A DNA stretch of 64,000 bases from an uncultured Bacteroidales bacterium (GCA_903945175.1 CAJAUM010000022.1:62001-126000), one strand, 5' to 3'; positions 36,001-44,536 are shown, counted from the first letter of the stretch. Numbers and translations are program-made. The notes: generated by a model not told the origin, from the sequence alone.

Positions 36001-37322
36001 TTTTCAAAATCCTCTCCCGAAATCATATAGAACGGAAAACCCTTAAGGTAACCGGAAACAGTATTGATATTGCGAACCTTTGCCGTATCCGCCGGCGAGG
36101 GCATGATTTTCTGGAAAAGGTCATTCGAATTGTTGGAAGGGAACTTTCGCGTGGAATCACCAGTGAACAACCTCGTATTGTAAGGCTTGTACTCTCCAAT
36201 GTCCATAAAAGCCACGATATTCCTGTTCTCCGTTACGGCTGCGCCAATATTTGTAACCCAAACCTCAATCTTGAGGATATTCACATTCGAGGTGACAACA
36301 GGTAGTTTTTTCAGCGAAGCCTTGTAGGTGTTGCGAAAATTCTGCGCCAGGAAGAAGTGCTTGTTCTCCTCATATTCATCCGCCCGCAACCTGAATTTGG
36401 TGGTTTGGGCATTCCCCTGCACCGTGATATTTTTTGTCTCGCTTTTTTGTTGAGAATAGAGCGCTGTCACTGTAACACGGCCAAACCGCAACTTGGTCTT
36501 GATACCGAAGAGGCTTTCGGTACCCCTGATCAGTGAAGTATTTAGCGGCAGGCTGACATCCCCCGCTTCAATCAGCTGGATGATATCATCCTCCTTCCCT
36601 TCGTACTTCAGCTTCATTTTATTCTCGAAATCGAAGGTGGCCTCTGTGTTGTAATTGACTTTAAACTCAATTTTATCGCCGATTTTAGCAATAACATTCA
36701 TCTGAATCTGTTCGTCAAAGTCGAAGTTGGTCTGCCGGCGCTGGCGTGTATTCAGCATGGGGTCGTCACGGCGGTTGGATACGATCCCGAACATGATTTC
36801 AGCGGATCCCTGAGGCCTGATATCCACGGTATTGTTGCCAAAAATCGTTTCAAAAACTTTTCCGGGAATAATGATTTTGGGAATGATTCCCTTGGCATTG
36901 TCCATGCTTGCTACCTCTGACCGTTCTTTCCAATACTGGTTGATCATTGCTTGCAGATCCTGGTTCTGGAACTCATCAAAAGAGAGGGTCGTTGGTATCC
37001 GGTAGGTCGTCTCGCCAATTTTGTAAGAATAATAATACTGGCGGGTGATGGGATCGTAGTCAACCTCGGTTTTCAGATTCGAAGGGTTCTTGAGATAGAG
37101 GTGGTGCTCCTGGCCTGAGCCCGGCATCACATTCTCTTCATTGAAGGGATAGCGCAATGGAACCGAATCACCCTTGTTCAGGCTGTCGGGGGCAAAAGAG
37201 ATACGCTGGCTGAGTCCAAAATTACCAAGCGTTTCGCCGGAAACAACCGGGATACGAATAGCAACCAGGACGGCCAGGCAGATAAGACAGTATAAAATGC
37301 GTTTCTTCACTAAACTCTGCAA
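30063..37322 (-). CDS. sprA: SprA/Sov, type IX secretion outer-membrane translocon
   Basis: 2419 residues with an N-terminal signal sequence (about 1-29). SprA is the very large beta-barrel that forms the protein-conducting channel of the type IX secretion system and is needed for gliding in gliding species. Size, the repeated N-terminal SprA domains (KIGDKIEFKVNYNTEATFDFENK region; GTTYIDDFEGAKSTIDL), many beta-strand-rich segments and a C-terminus ending in an aromatic strand (GGIALRFTLSQ) fit the family. It starts 27 bp after ruvA on the same strand. No other T9SS core gene and no obvious T9SS C-terminal sorting domain occurs in this window. Confidence 0.95.
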   Translation of the reverse strand: MQSLVKKRILYCLICLAVLVAIRIPVVSGETLGNFGLSQRISFAPDSLNKGDSVPLRYPFNEENVMPGSGQEHHLYLKNPSNLKTEVDYDPITRQYYYSYKIGETTYRIPTTLSFDEFQNQDLQAMINQYWKERSEVASMDNAKGIIPKIIIPGKVFETIFGNNTVDIRPQGSAEIMFGIVSNRRDDPMLNTRQRRQTNFDFDEQIQMNVIAKIGDKIEFKVNYNTEATFDFENKMKLKYEGKEDDIIQLIEAGDVSLPLNTSLIRGTESLFGIKTKLRFGRVTVTALYSQQKSETKNITVQGNAQTTKFRLRADEYEENKHFFLAQNFRNTYKASLKKLPVVTSNVNILKIEVWVTNIGAAVTENRNIVAFMDIGEYKPYNTRLFTGDSTRKFPSNNSNDLFQKIMPSPADTAKVRNINTVSGYLKGFPFYMISGEDFEKVESARKLLPTEFTFNPKLGFISLNTALNSDQTLAVAYQYQVVGDTTVRQVGEFSDQGITSPKSLIVKLLKSTALNTRIPTWNLMMKNVYALGSYQLQSNDFTVNILYSGNANGVPTAYITESRIKGVPLLRVLNFDNLNQQFNPPSDGMFDFIDQAATQGGTIQASNGRIFFSVLEPFGNDLRDSIYDPNDPKGSWALADKYCFDSLYTMTKTMAKQYPDKNKFVLDGFYKSTAGGEISLNALNVPVGSVRVTAGGIQLQENIDFTVDYTLGRVRIINEGILASGTPINVSLESNEMFNVQTKRLMGAHIEYKINKDFVIGGTVLNLNERPLTQKVNYGDEPMSNTIWGLSLTYRTQSRLITRFIDALPLITTKAPSSIAIDAEFAHFIPGHSKAIGKAGTTYIDDFEGAKSTIDLKNIGTWFMASTPQGQTTKAMFPEAANDTKLKYGFNRAKLAWYVVDPLFYDKNTSLIPPNVSNKDLSKQYVRQVWETEIFPNKQPLNGVPVNMAVLNMAYYPSERGPYNYDVLPSGFSNGLNNDGSLAFPTTRWGGVMRKIESTDFEATNIQYIEFWMMDPFADDPTNSGQLYFNLGDISEDILRDGRKSYENGLPTSEVVSGVDTTMWGRVPQLQALVDAFDNNPPSRPFQDIGYDGLRDLDERSFFDTTYVAKVGSAFGQSSAAFKNAATDPSADNFHYFRGTDYDNDTIYSNILNRYKKYNGPDGNSPTTEQSPESYPTIATTLPNVEDINKDNTLSESERYYQYVVQLNPDQMKPGMNYITNVYRATDIPLADGTRGAVNWYQFKIPIRTPDKVIGNINDFNSIRFMRMFFKNFKRQVVCRFATLELTRGEWRRYTYSLLSPGEYIPDDYQNQTQFDIATVSLEENGSKQPIPYVMPPGIERETNWGSTNMQKLNEQSMSFKVCNLVDGDARASYKTTEFDFRQFKRLKMFVHAEQSIRSQNLKTGDLTIVMRIGSDFTGNFYEYEIPLSFTPWGTRSDNPDAIWPESNAFDIELERLVQVKYNRLLAMRDKGMELTAATPYSEYDGKNKITIVGSPTISDVRAIMIGIRNPKKSSQSPDDDGQAKCAEIWVDELRLSDFNKQGGWAATARVAVELADLGRIQLTGAYSSAGFGTLEQKQTQRQMESILTFGFDTDLELGKFFPAKSGIRIPMHFDYSMQQNSPLYDPLNPDLYLKDVLNAFDTKEQKDSIKQLTQGYTQRKNFNLMNVRKDRTGNKKPRIYDIENFNISYAYSEIYHRDVDIEYDLKKRYSGGLGYTFSAQPKNVIPFQRVSALNRSKAFALIKDFNFYYLPKSFAFRTDMNREFEQRKFRNKSRAIVPMETFYIKRWDWTRTYDLKYDFSKSLRISLVANTNAFINEPPGQIDRSNRDQVWSEIFSLGTMNNYNQAFNVTWDVPIAKIPYLDFITVTAGYQSTYRWNASPLSIQSQYGNTIENAAQKSLNGGLNLVALYNKVPYLKRINQSTTANSRNTPPPVPKVSKEKSLSKKDSLKIEKTGPDIGKILLEGTVRFLMGVRTARFSYTQGTGTLLPGFKPEPIALGNNWNSNAPGLGFVFGDQADIRSKATQNDWITADTMLNNPYINKFNENLNITVSIEPIKDLRIEIVANRQYAKTHQEYYKANTSGVFKSYSPLDQGSFSMSYIMIGTSFDKEDEFGKSAVFETMKQYRMQIAMRYAAENPNSKTINDSTGFPAGYGPTNQEVLVSSFLAAYSGKDPSKIKLTAFPTIPLPNWRVTYDGFAKMKIFKTWLRTLTLTHAYLSTYSVGSFNSNIRYGEQNGMPVVYDDAGNFIPQAQMTVVSLTEQFNPLIKVDLGFINSLLASVELRRARNLSFSFANNQLTEITSNEFIIGMGYRLKGIRFNLSGLLGGGKKMKTSSDLNLKLDFSIRKNKTVLRRVDQEVNQISVGQQVLSLNFSADYNLSARFNVRFYFDKIINTPYVSNQYRTSNTKGGIALRFTLSQ

Positions 37323-37349
37323 GGTGAATTAAACTCCGGAACCTGAACG

Positions 37350-37934
37350 CTACAATACCTTGAGGGCGTGTTTGATCAGCTGTTCCACTGTCAAGCCTGT
37401 TCCTTCCGTTTCGATGATTTTGTTCAATGCTTTTTCAGCAAGCATCTTTGGGAAGCCCAGAATGATCAATCCAGATAACGCTTCTTCCTTCTTTGTATTG
37501 TGCAGAAATCTGGATTTTTCATAGGGAATAAGCTCTCTGGGAACCTTATCTTTCAAGTCGATGATAATGCGTTGTGCAGTTTTTGCCCCGATGCCCTTTA
37601 TGCGCTGAAGTTGGGGGGCATCTCCACCTGCAATGGCTGCGATGACCTCTGCCGGTGAAAGGGATGATAAAATAATCCTGGCTGTATTGACACCTACCCC
37701 CGAAACACTGATAAGCTGACGGAACAGTTCGCGTTCAGAAAGTTCGGCAAAACCGTACAGCAACATGTCATCCTCACGAACCACCAAATGGGTGTAAAGG
37801 GTGCATTTTTCATCTTCCCTGAGAAGGGAGTAGGTATGAATGGAAATATTCAGCAGGTATCCGATACCATTGACATCAACGACCGCATAGGCAGGGTTTT
37901 TCTCAACCAGCCTTCCTTGGATATATTCGTACAT
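37350..37934 (-). CDS. ruvA: RuvA, Holliday junction branch-migration subunit
   Basis: 194 residues. RuvA binds four-way junctions and loads the RuvB motor. Domain I OB-fold (about 1-62, MYEYIQGRLVEKNPAYAVVDVNGIGYLL), domain II with two helix-hairpin-helix motifs (LISVSGVGVNTARIIL and LQRIKGIGAKTAQRIIIDL), and domain III (about 147-194) for RuvB contact. Normal length. It leads directly into sprA. Confidence 0.96.
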   Translation of the reverse strand: MYEYIQGRLVEKNPAYAVVDVNGIGYLLNISIHTYSLLREDEKCTLYTHLVVREDDMLLYGFAELSERELFRQLISVSGVGVNTARIILSSLSPAEVIAAIAGGDAPQLQRIKGIGAKTAQRIIIDLKDKVPRELIPYEKSRFLHNTKKEEALSGLIILGFPKMLAEKALNKIIETEGTGLTVEQLIKHALKVL

Positions 37935-37983
37935 GTGCGCAGTAGCTAAAAATAAACCAATACCGGTTTGCCCGGAAAAAGTG

Positions 37984-37991
37984 CAAAGGTA
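37984..37991 (-). promoter_or_regulatory. Predicted -7 box of the ruvA-sprA operon
   Basis: Minus strand TACCTTTG, a perfect match, 49 bp upstream of the ruvA ATG and 14 bp past the stop of the preceding gene. Confidence 0.45.
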
Positions 37992-38005
37992 AAAAATCCA
38001 CCGAC

Positions 38006-39424
38006 TTATTGTATGAGTTTATTCTCCCGCAGGGATGCTTCGATCTCCCTGAGTGTAATGGGTTTCGATAATATTTTCTTCTCCCGGTCAAGAAGAAAAA
38101 TGGTCGGGGTTGCATAGATGTTAAAATCATCGGCCGATTTGCCTGCAAAGCCCTTCAGATCAGAAACATTGATCCAGTTCAGCTTCTGATCACGGATAAA
38201 GGAACTCCAGGCAGTACGGCTGGTGTCGATTGAAACAGCGAGCACCTCAAACCGCCTGGGCGTTTGCTTATCGTAAAGCTCCTTCAGTCGGGGCATCATG
38301 GCTGTGCAGTGCGGACATTGGGTTGACCAGAAAACAACCAGGGTGAATTCAGCATTGATCAAGGATAATTTAACCTGTTTCCCCTTATTGTCAGGAATTA
38401 CCAGGTCGGGAGAGATCTTCCCGACCGCAATCTTTTTGAAGGTTTCAAGCTTTTTCTGCAATGCTGTCTTTCGCTGTTGGTCTTCACATGCAAAGGGATC
38501 CTGAAAATTATCGGCGATGTAAGTAATCACCTCGTCGAGGTGATACTTGTCAAATCCACCAACAAGATAATCGAGCCAATATTTGAATATCTCGGCATTG
38601 ACTGAAGCCGCGCTGAGCATGACGGTGACCGCTTTAATAAATTCAGCTTCAAGTTGTTTCTGGGCAAGCCTGTTGTTGCTGTACAATGACAAATAGGAGA
38701 TCGCCTTGTTTGCAAACGCCATGCTGCGCAACAGGGCCGTATCATTGAAATCAACCTTGTCGAAATAATGCTGCTTCAGGAAGGTGACACGCTCCTCTTT
38801 ATTCATTTCGGACGACAGATATGGAGGCTGGTATACCTTTGCCACACGCACTGCATACGAATTGGGATACAACTTTACCAACGAATCGAGATACTGCTGC
38901 TGCCGGCGCTGGATGGCATCAAATTCAACGGTTACAGAGGAGTAAAACGAATCTCTTACCGGGTAATAATCAACAAGGGGCATGAGCAACTGCAACTTCG
39001 ACTGGTTGGTCCGGTCGAGTCTCGAAAAGGCAAGATTTATTTGATTTTCTCGTGATGAGATAAACCTCAGGCTATCTTCCGGATTTGAGAAGGTCGTGAT
39101 AAACTGAACATCTTCCTTGTTCCACACCAGGTCGACAAAGGCCTCTTTGCCCCATTTTACACGGTACATGCCGGAAAGCCGGCCAGCCATGGAAAACCTT
39201 AAATGACCAACGGAATCGCAGTGGGTCGAATCAAGGAATGTCAATTTTTCTCCATACATACTCGACAGGAATACCTTGCTCCCGTTGCCTTTCTGGATTG
39301 TGCCGTCAAAAACGCCCTGGGCAGGCAACATCCATGAATTCAGAATGAAAAACAGCAGGGGAAATATACGCCGGATACAACCATACCGAACCGAACGTGC
39401 GAAATGAAGGAACACTTTACTCAT
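38006..39424 (-). CDS. TlpA-like thioredoxin-fold protein with long N-terminal domain
   Basis: 472 residues. A secretion signal with an extended basic start (hydrophobic core about 20-35), a large helical middle region of unknown type (about 40-320) and a C-terminal TlpA/AhpC-like thioredoxin domain (about 325-470) with active site CPHC in FWSTQCPHCTAMMP and the cis-proline region ATPTIFLLD. Likely a periplasmic or envelope thiol-disulfide protein. I use the ATG at 39424; a GTG one codon earlier is in frame. It follows a second TlpA gene, with an 8-bp tandem repeat forming the gap and ending just before this start. Confidence 0.85.
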   Translation of the reverse strand: MSKVFLHFARSVRYGCIRRIFPLLFFILNSWMLPAQGVFDGTIQKGNGSKVFLSSMYGEKLTFLDSTHCDSVGHLRFSMAGRLSGMYRVKWGKEAFVDLVWNKEDVQFITTFSNPEDSLRFISSRENQINLAFSRLDRTNQSKLQLLMPLVDYYPVRDSFYSSVTVEFDAIQRRQQQYLDSLVKLYPNSYAVRVAKVYQPPYLSSEMNKEERVTFLKQHYFDKVDFNDTALLRSMAFANKAISYLSLYSNNRLAQKQLEAEFIKAVTVMLSAASVNAEIFKYWLDYLVGGFDKYHLDEVITYIADNFQDPFACEDQQRKTALQKKLETFKKIAVGKISPDLVIPDNKGKQVKLSLINAEFTLVVFWSTQCPHCTAMMPRLKELYDKQTPRRFEVLAVSIDTSRTAWSSFIRDQKLNWINVSDLKGFAGKSADDFNIYATPTIFLLDREKKILSKPITLREIEASLRENKLIQ

Positions 39425-39426
39425 CA

Positions 39427-39458
39427 CCCTGTTACCCTGTTACCCTGTTACCCTGTTA
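39427..39458. repeat. Four-copy 8-bp tandem repeat between two tlpA-like genes
   Basis: CCCTGTTA four times; on the coding strand TAACAGGG. The first TAA is the stop codon of the upstream gene (39456-39458) and later TAAs fall in the other two frames. The last unit supplies AGGG just before the next gene's ATG at 39424. Confidence 0.95.
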
Positions 39459-40592
39459 CTTTATTACTTTCTTCGCAGCCTTTTTTTCAGGAGCCACCGG
39501 GCCTAAGATCTCTTCAAGCTTTTTTATCAGATCCTCCCCACGCAGGTTGCGGCCAACGATTTTTTGATCTTTATCGAGCAGTACATTGGCTGGGATGGAG
39601 TTGACGCCATAGAGCTTTCCGGCAGCATTGGCCCACCCTTTCAGATCTGATACCTGGGGCCAGGTAAGTTTATCATCCCTTACCGCCTTGAGCCATTTCT
39701 CCCGGTGCTGATCAAAAGAACAGCCAAGCACATCGAAACCTTTCTTTTGGAATAACTGGTATGCTTTTACTACGTTGGGATTCTCCGCGCGGCATGGGCT
39801 GCACCAGGAGGCCCAGAAATCAACCAGCAACACCTTCCCCTTCAGGGTTGACAGGGTTACAGGCTTTCCGGTACTGTCATTCATGGTAAAATCAGGCGCG
39901 ATCTGACCAATTTCAACACGGTTCAGAATTTCAATGCGTTTCTTAAGCACCTGGACATATTGGGAACCGTTCAGGCTGGTATCCATGGCGGCCACAAGTT
40001 CTTTCAGATCAGCGAGCTCAAATTGCCAGCTGTTACGAACAACGAGGTACGGAGAAACCACAGTCTTATTATTTGCTTTGGCAAAATCCTGAAGCTGCTT
40101 CTTCATCTCCTTATCCAACTCATTTGAAATGGAATCGGTCCGTTTCATGCTTGCCGTATCGTTGGTCTCCTTGGCTTTTTTCCATTCCATGTAAACCACC
40201 TCCATCTTTTCATTTATGGTCTCATTCAGTGTCAGGTATTGCTGGTATATATCATGGGAAGCAGATCCTGCAATGGTTGATTTATCGATACTGTCAACAT
40301 AAATCTGAACCTTGATCTTAGCATTTTCGATAAACACGGGAAGCATAATTTGTTTTTCCTCCATGACGATGTGCCACATTTCAGGAATAGCTGCTGCTCC
40401 TTTAAATGAAAATTCCCCTTGATCAATTTTGGATGAATCAACTTTAACCCATTGATCCACATCGAATTTTTGAAGATAGATCATACCGGAATCGGCTCCG
40501 GTAATATGTCCGCTGATGGCAAATCGGTCTTTATTGCCTGTGCAGGATGCGAGGATAACCCCGATAACAAGGATTAGAATATATTTTTTCAT
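39456..40592 (-). CDS. DUF4369/TlpA disulfide-reductase lipoprotein
   Basis: 378 residues. A lipoprotein signal with lipobox LASC (cysteine about residue 17), a DUF4369-type N-terminal beta domain (about 22-110, ISGHITGADSGMIYLQKF), a helical linker with many charged residues, and a C-terminal thioredoxin domain (about 230-365) with active site CSPC in DFWASWCSPCRAENP. Such envelope lipoproteins reduce or isomerise disulfides. The ATG at 40592 has a strong AGGAGG Shine-Dalgarno 6 bases upstream, which decides against a start 10 codons earlier. It ends in a low-complexity lysine-rich tail. Confidence 0.9.
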   Translation of the reverse strand: MKKYILILVIGVILASCTGNKDRFAISGHITGADSGMIYLQKFDVDQWVKVDSSKIDQGEFSFKGAAAIPEMWHIVMEEKQIMLPVFIENAKIKVQIYVDSIDKSTIAGSASHDIYQQYLTLNETINEKMEVVYMEWKKAKETNDTASMKRTDSISNELDKEMKKQLQDFAKANNKTVVSPYLVVRNSWQFELADLKELVAAMDTSLNGSQYVQVLKKRIEILNRVEIGQIAPDFTMNDSTGKPVTLSTLKGKVLLVDFWASWCSPCRAENPNVVKAYQLFQKKGFDVLGCSFDQHREKWLKAVRDDKLTWPQVSDLKGWANAAGKLYGVNSIPANVLLDKDQKIVGRNLRGEDLIKKLEEILGPVAPEKKAAKKVIK

Positions 40593-40621
40593 TTGTGTTC
40601 CTCCTAATTGGTTTATGGCCA

Positions 40622-40629
40622 CAAAAGTA
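40622..40629 (-). promoter_or_regulatory. Predicted -7 box of the tlpA pair
   Basis: Minus strand TACTTTTG, a perfect TAnnTTTG match 29 bp before the ATG. A possible TTTG lies 15 bp further upstream, a little closer than usual. It is back-to-back with the promoter of the GH38 gene. Confidence 0.5.
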
Positions 40630-40635
40630 CGGCTT

Positions 40636-40665
40636 TTTGCGAAACAAAATAAATCGCTAATTTTA
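40636..40665 (+). promoter_or_regulatory. Predicted -33/-7 promoter of the GH38 gene
   Basis: TTTG at 40636-40639 and TAATTTTA at 40658-40665 with an 18-bp spacer, one mismatch in the -7 box. The ATG is at 40685. Confidence 0.5.
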
Positions 40666-40684
40666 CAAGGAAAATCCAGCCATT

Positions 40685-43600
40685 ATGAAGTATGTCCTTT
40701 CCCTTACCGGGATGCTCCTGTTATCACTGACAATCAACCTTGCCCATGCCCAGTCCGAAGCAGGCAAAATTCCGGCCCCTAAATATAATTTATCGATTGA
40801 TCCGGTTCTCTATACCGTTGGATATGCGCATCTCGATACAGAATGGCGTTGGGATTATGAGGCGACCATAAACGAATGCATTAAAAATACGCTTGATGAG
40901 AATTTTCAGCGCCTGGAGAAATACAAGCCCTATGTTTTCACCTTCTCAGGAGCACGGCGGTACAAAATGATGAAGGAATACTATCCGGAAAAATATGAAA
41001 GAGTAAAAAAATATATTGCCCAGGGGCGCTGGTTCGTGGGTGGTTCTTCCGTGGATGAATGCGATGCCAACGTGCCCTCCCCCGAATCGGTCATCCGCCA
41101 GGTGTTGTATGGAAATGGTTACTTCCGCAGTGAATTTGGCAAAGAAAGTGTCGATTTCCTGCTCCCCGACTGTTTTGGATTTCAGGCACATCTTCCCTCT
41201 GTTTTAGCCCATGCAGGATTGAAAGGATTTTCCACGCAAAAACTTTCATGGGGCTCTGCGGCAGGGATCCCCTTCAATATCGGGAATTGGATTGGCCCAG
41301 ATGGAAAAGGCGTGGTTGCAGCATTGAATGCCACAAGTTATACCAGCGACATTAAGAAAAGACTTGATACCTCCAGCTACTGGGTAAACAGGGTAATGGA
41401 AAATGGAAAAAAATATGGTGTTTTTGCCGATTACCGCTATTATGGTGTTGGTGATGAAGGCGGTGCCCCGCGGGAAGAAGATGTTAAAAATGCTGTTGAA
41501 AGCCTGAACCATCCTGATCAGAAAATAAAGGTCTATCTCTCCTCTTCCGACCAGCTTTTCCGGGACCTTACGGAGGAGCAAAAAAAACAGCTTCCCTCCT
41601 ACAGCGGAGATCTGCTGCTGACGGAGCATTCGTCAGGGTCTCTCACGTCACAATCGTACATGAAACGCTGGAACCGTAAAAACGAACAGCTTGCCCTTGC
41701 AGCTGAATCCATGGCTGTAATGGCCGACTGGCTTGGCGGGCTCAAATACCCCCAGCGTTCGCTCAATGAAGCCTGGTGGTTGGTTCTCGGCAGCCAGATG
41801 CACGACATCGTGCCAGGTACCAGTCTTCCGAAAGCTTATGAATATGCCTGGAATGATGAGATTTTAGCCCTGAATAAATTTTCAGCCTGTCTTGAAAGTT
41901 CTGCCGGCGCCGTTATCCGGGCCATGGACACACAGGGTAAAGGGGTGACCCTTGTGGTATATAATCCCCTGGCCATTGCCCGAAAAGATGTCGTTGAGGC
42001 GGAAATTCTGTACGGAGAAGAGACACCAAAAGCGGTAAAAGTATTTGATGGGACAAACGTGGAGATTCCATCTCAGATCATCCTTACATCAAAAAACAGC
42101 TTACGGATCCTATTCTCCGCCTCTGTTCCCTCGCTCGGATTGGCCGTATTTGATGTTCAGCCGGTAAAGGACCCCGCAGCTTACAGAACAGCACTTGCTG
42201 CCTCAAATAAAACCCTGGATAATGAATTCCTGAAGGTAACGGTCGATTCGGATGGAAATATTTCAAGCATCATTGATAAAAAACTGGGGAAGGAGCTCCT
42301 TTCTGCTCCGTCACGGCTCGAATTTCAGAAGGAACATCCTGAATTCTGGCCTGCCTGGAATATGGACTGGAAAGACCGCAGAAATCCGCCCGTCGAATAC
42401 GTAAAAGGTCCGGCCAATATCACTTTGCTCGAAAATGGTCCGGTGCGGGCCACTTTGAAAATAGAACGGAATGCCAGAAATTCGAATTTTACACAGTATA
42501 TCCAGCTTGCTGCAGGAAAGGAAAACCTGATCGTAAAAAACACAATCTCCTGGCAATCACGCGGGGTCAGTCTTAAAGTCTCCTTCCCGCTCACAGCCTC
42601 CAACACAGAGGCAACCTATAACCTCGGATTGGGAACGGAATTGCGGGCAAATAACCATGAAAAAAAATACGAAGTCCCCTCCCGCGAATGGTTCGACCTT
42701 ACAGATAAGTCTGGTTCTTTCGGCGTAACAATCGTTGAGGATTGTAAATTCGGATCCGACAAGCCAAACGATAAAACATTGCGGCTGACCATGCTTTTCA
42801 CTCCGTCTGCCAATTTTTATCACGATCAGGCCACGCAGGACTGGGGAATACATGAAATTACCTACGGAATATACAGCCACAAAGGTGATTGGCGGACAGG
42901 TTTATCGGAATGGCAGGGCCGAAGCCTGAATCAGCCTCTCAGAGTTTTCCAGGCTTCTCAGCACCGGGGAACGCTTGGGAAAAGTTTTTCATTTGCCAGG
43001 GTTTCTGCTCCCCAGGTTGATATCCGCTCCATAAAAAAAGCCGAAAACGGCAAGGAGATGATCATCCGTCTCCAGGAATTGATTGAAAAGGATATTCAGA
43101 ATGTCGAAATAACCTTGCCGGCCAAGATTATTAAAGCATGGGAGGTCGACGGGCAGGAGAGGCTGATCGGCGAAGCTATCCTGAAAAACGGGAAACTGCT
43201 GGTTGACATGAAGCAATTTGCCCTTCGCAGTTTTGCGCTTCAGCTTGATCCTCCGGCAGATAAGCTCCCTGAGCCGGCATCTGTCGAACTCCCGCTGCCT
43301 TTTGATGAGGACGGGATAAGCGGAGAAAAAAACAAGAAAAACGGGCGCTTCGATGATCGTGGTCTCAGCATCCCTGCTGAGTTGCTGCCCGAGTCAATAA
43401 CAGTCGATGGCATTCAGTTCAACTTCGGCCCCAAAGCCGATGGAAAGAACAACCTGCTCGCCTGTAAAGGACAAAAGATCACCCTGCCGAAAACCGGGAA
43501 CTTTAATCATGTCTATATCCTGGCCGCCGCGCTCAGTGATACCTCCGGGACATTTAAGGTTGGAAATCTGAAAACACCGCTCCGGATCCAAAAATATGAT

Positions 43601-44536
43601 GGAAACATCGGTCAGTTTGATAACCGGCAATGGGACAAAAAAGGACGAATCACTGGTTTGGAAAAGGGATATATCAAACGCAATGAAGTGGCATGGTCTT
43701 CAACCCACCTGCACAAGGATACCCTCAACATCCCATATCAGTATGCCTATATTTTCAAATATGCCCTGGAAGCCTCGCCTGTCAGCGGAACCCTTCAGCT
43801 TCCTGAAAATGATGCCATTAAAATCTTCGCCATCTCCGTTGCCGACAATCCTTCAGATCAGATTCGCCCCGCTTGGCCGCTGTATGATGATTTCACCGAC
43901 CGGAAAGGGATGGCCTTGAAACTGCCGAAAAGTTACGTCGATGACAAGATGACCCCTGCTGCACTTTTTGCTGTGACCCGTAAAAAGAATCTTTCCGATC
44001 TTCCGGCCCGTCTTACCATGAAAGATTATGGCGACATCCACCAACCCAACGGGGTTACAGTGACCTATCACTTCAGTGGGGCCGATACCACCATGAAGGG
44101 GTCAATCCGAAACGGAATGAATGTGTCTGCCATCAATGATGGCATGTATGAGTTGCTGCCTGGCGATTCGCTCAACGACAAATGGTCGGAAAGTGGGGAA
44201 GGGCGCATCCTGATGGACCTGCAGAAGGAGATTGAACTTGACAGCATACATCTTTTCACGACCCAGGATACAAAGCGGGGCCCCCAGTCATTTTCGCTTT
44301 GGGGCGCTTCAGGCGATAAAAGCCCATCCACAAGCGGCGATCCCAAAGCTGCGGGATGGAGTTATATCCTGCTTGCCTCGCCCGAAGATATCTGGGGAAA
44401 CAGCAAAGCCCTTTACACCATTATTCCTCTGAAGGATAAATCGAAACAGTTCCGCTACCTCCTCTGGGTAAGTGAAGATTCTCCTCATGGGCCCTACTAC
44501 TTCAGGGAAGTGGATGTATTTGAAAAACAAAAATAG
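40685..44536 (+). CDS. Glycoside hydrolase family 38 alpha-mannosidase
   Basis: 1283 residues with a signal peptide (about 1-23). The N-terminal GH38 catalytic domain shows the metal-binding HLDTEWRW motif (about residue 49) and the likely nucleophile D162 in LLPDCFGFQAH. The alpha-mannosidase middle domain follows (EHSSGSLTSQSYMKRWNRKNE), then the GH38 C-terminal beta domains (about 490-850). About 400 further residues at the C-terminus form beta-rich modules I cannot name, making it longer than a typical GH38. Predicted to release alpha-linked mannose from glycans in the periplasm or outside. An AraC regulator follows after 23 bp. Confidence 0.92.
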   Translation: MKYVLSLTGMLLLSLTINLAHAQSEAGKIPAPKYNLSIDPVLYTVGYAHLDTEWRWDYEATINECIKNTLDENFQRLEKYKPYVFTFSGARRYKMMKEYYPEKYERVKKYIAQGRWFVGGSSVDECDANVPSPESVIRQVLYGNGYFRSEFGKESVDFLLPDCFGFQAHLPSVLAHAGLKGFSTQKLSWGSAAGIPFNIGNWIGPDGKGVVAALNATSYTSDIKKRLDTSSYWVNRVMENGKKYGVFADYRYYGVGDEGGAPREEDVKNAVESLNHPDQKIKVYLSSSDQLFRDLTEEQKKQLPSYSGDLLLTEHSSGSLTSQSYMKRWNRKNEQLALAAESMAVMADWLGGLKYPQRSLNEAWWLVLGSQMHDIVPGTSLPKAYEYAWNDEILALNKFSACLESSAGAVIRAMDTQGKGVTLVVYNPLAIARKDVVEAEILYGEETPKAVKVFDGTNVEIPSQIILTSKNSLRILFSASVPSLGLAVFDVQPVKDPAAYRTALAASNKTLDNEFLKVTVDSDGNISSIIDKKLGKELLSAPSRLEFQKEHPEFWPAWNMDWKDRRNPPVEYVKGPANITLLENGPVRATLKIERNARNSNFTQYIQLAAGKENLIVKNTISWQSRGVSLKVSFPLTASNTEATYNLGLGTELRANNHEKKYEVPSREWFDLTDKSGSFGVTIVEDCKFGSDKPNDKTLRLTMLFTPSANFYHDQATQDWGIHEITYGIYSHKGDWRTGLSEWQGRSLNQPLRVFQASQHRGTLGKSFSFARVSAPQVDIRSIKKAENGKEMIIRLQELIEKDIQNVEITLPAKIIKAWEVDGQERLIGEAILKNGKLLVDMKQFALRSFALQLDPPADKLPEPASVELPLPFDEDGISGEKNKKNGRFDDRGLSIPAELLPESITVDGIQFNFGPKADGKNNLLACKGQKITLPKTGNFNHVYILAAALSDTSGTFKVGNLKTPLRIQKYDGNIGQFDNRQWDKKGRITGLEKGYIKRNEVAWSSTHLHKDTLNIPYQYAYIFKYALEASPVSGTLQLPENDAIKIFAISVADNPSDQIRPAWPLYDDFTDRKGMALKLPKSYVDDKMTPAALFAVTRKKNLSDLPARLTMKDYGDIHQPNGVTVTYHFSGADTTMKGSIRNGMNVSAINDGMYELLPGDSLNDKWSESGEGRILMDLQKEIELDSIHLFTTQDTKRGPQSFSLWGASGDKSPSTSGDPKAAGWSYILLASPEDIWGNSKALYTIIPLKDKSKQFRYLLWVSEDSPHGPYYFREVDVFEKQK

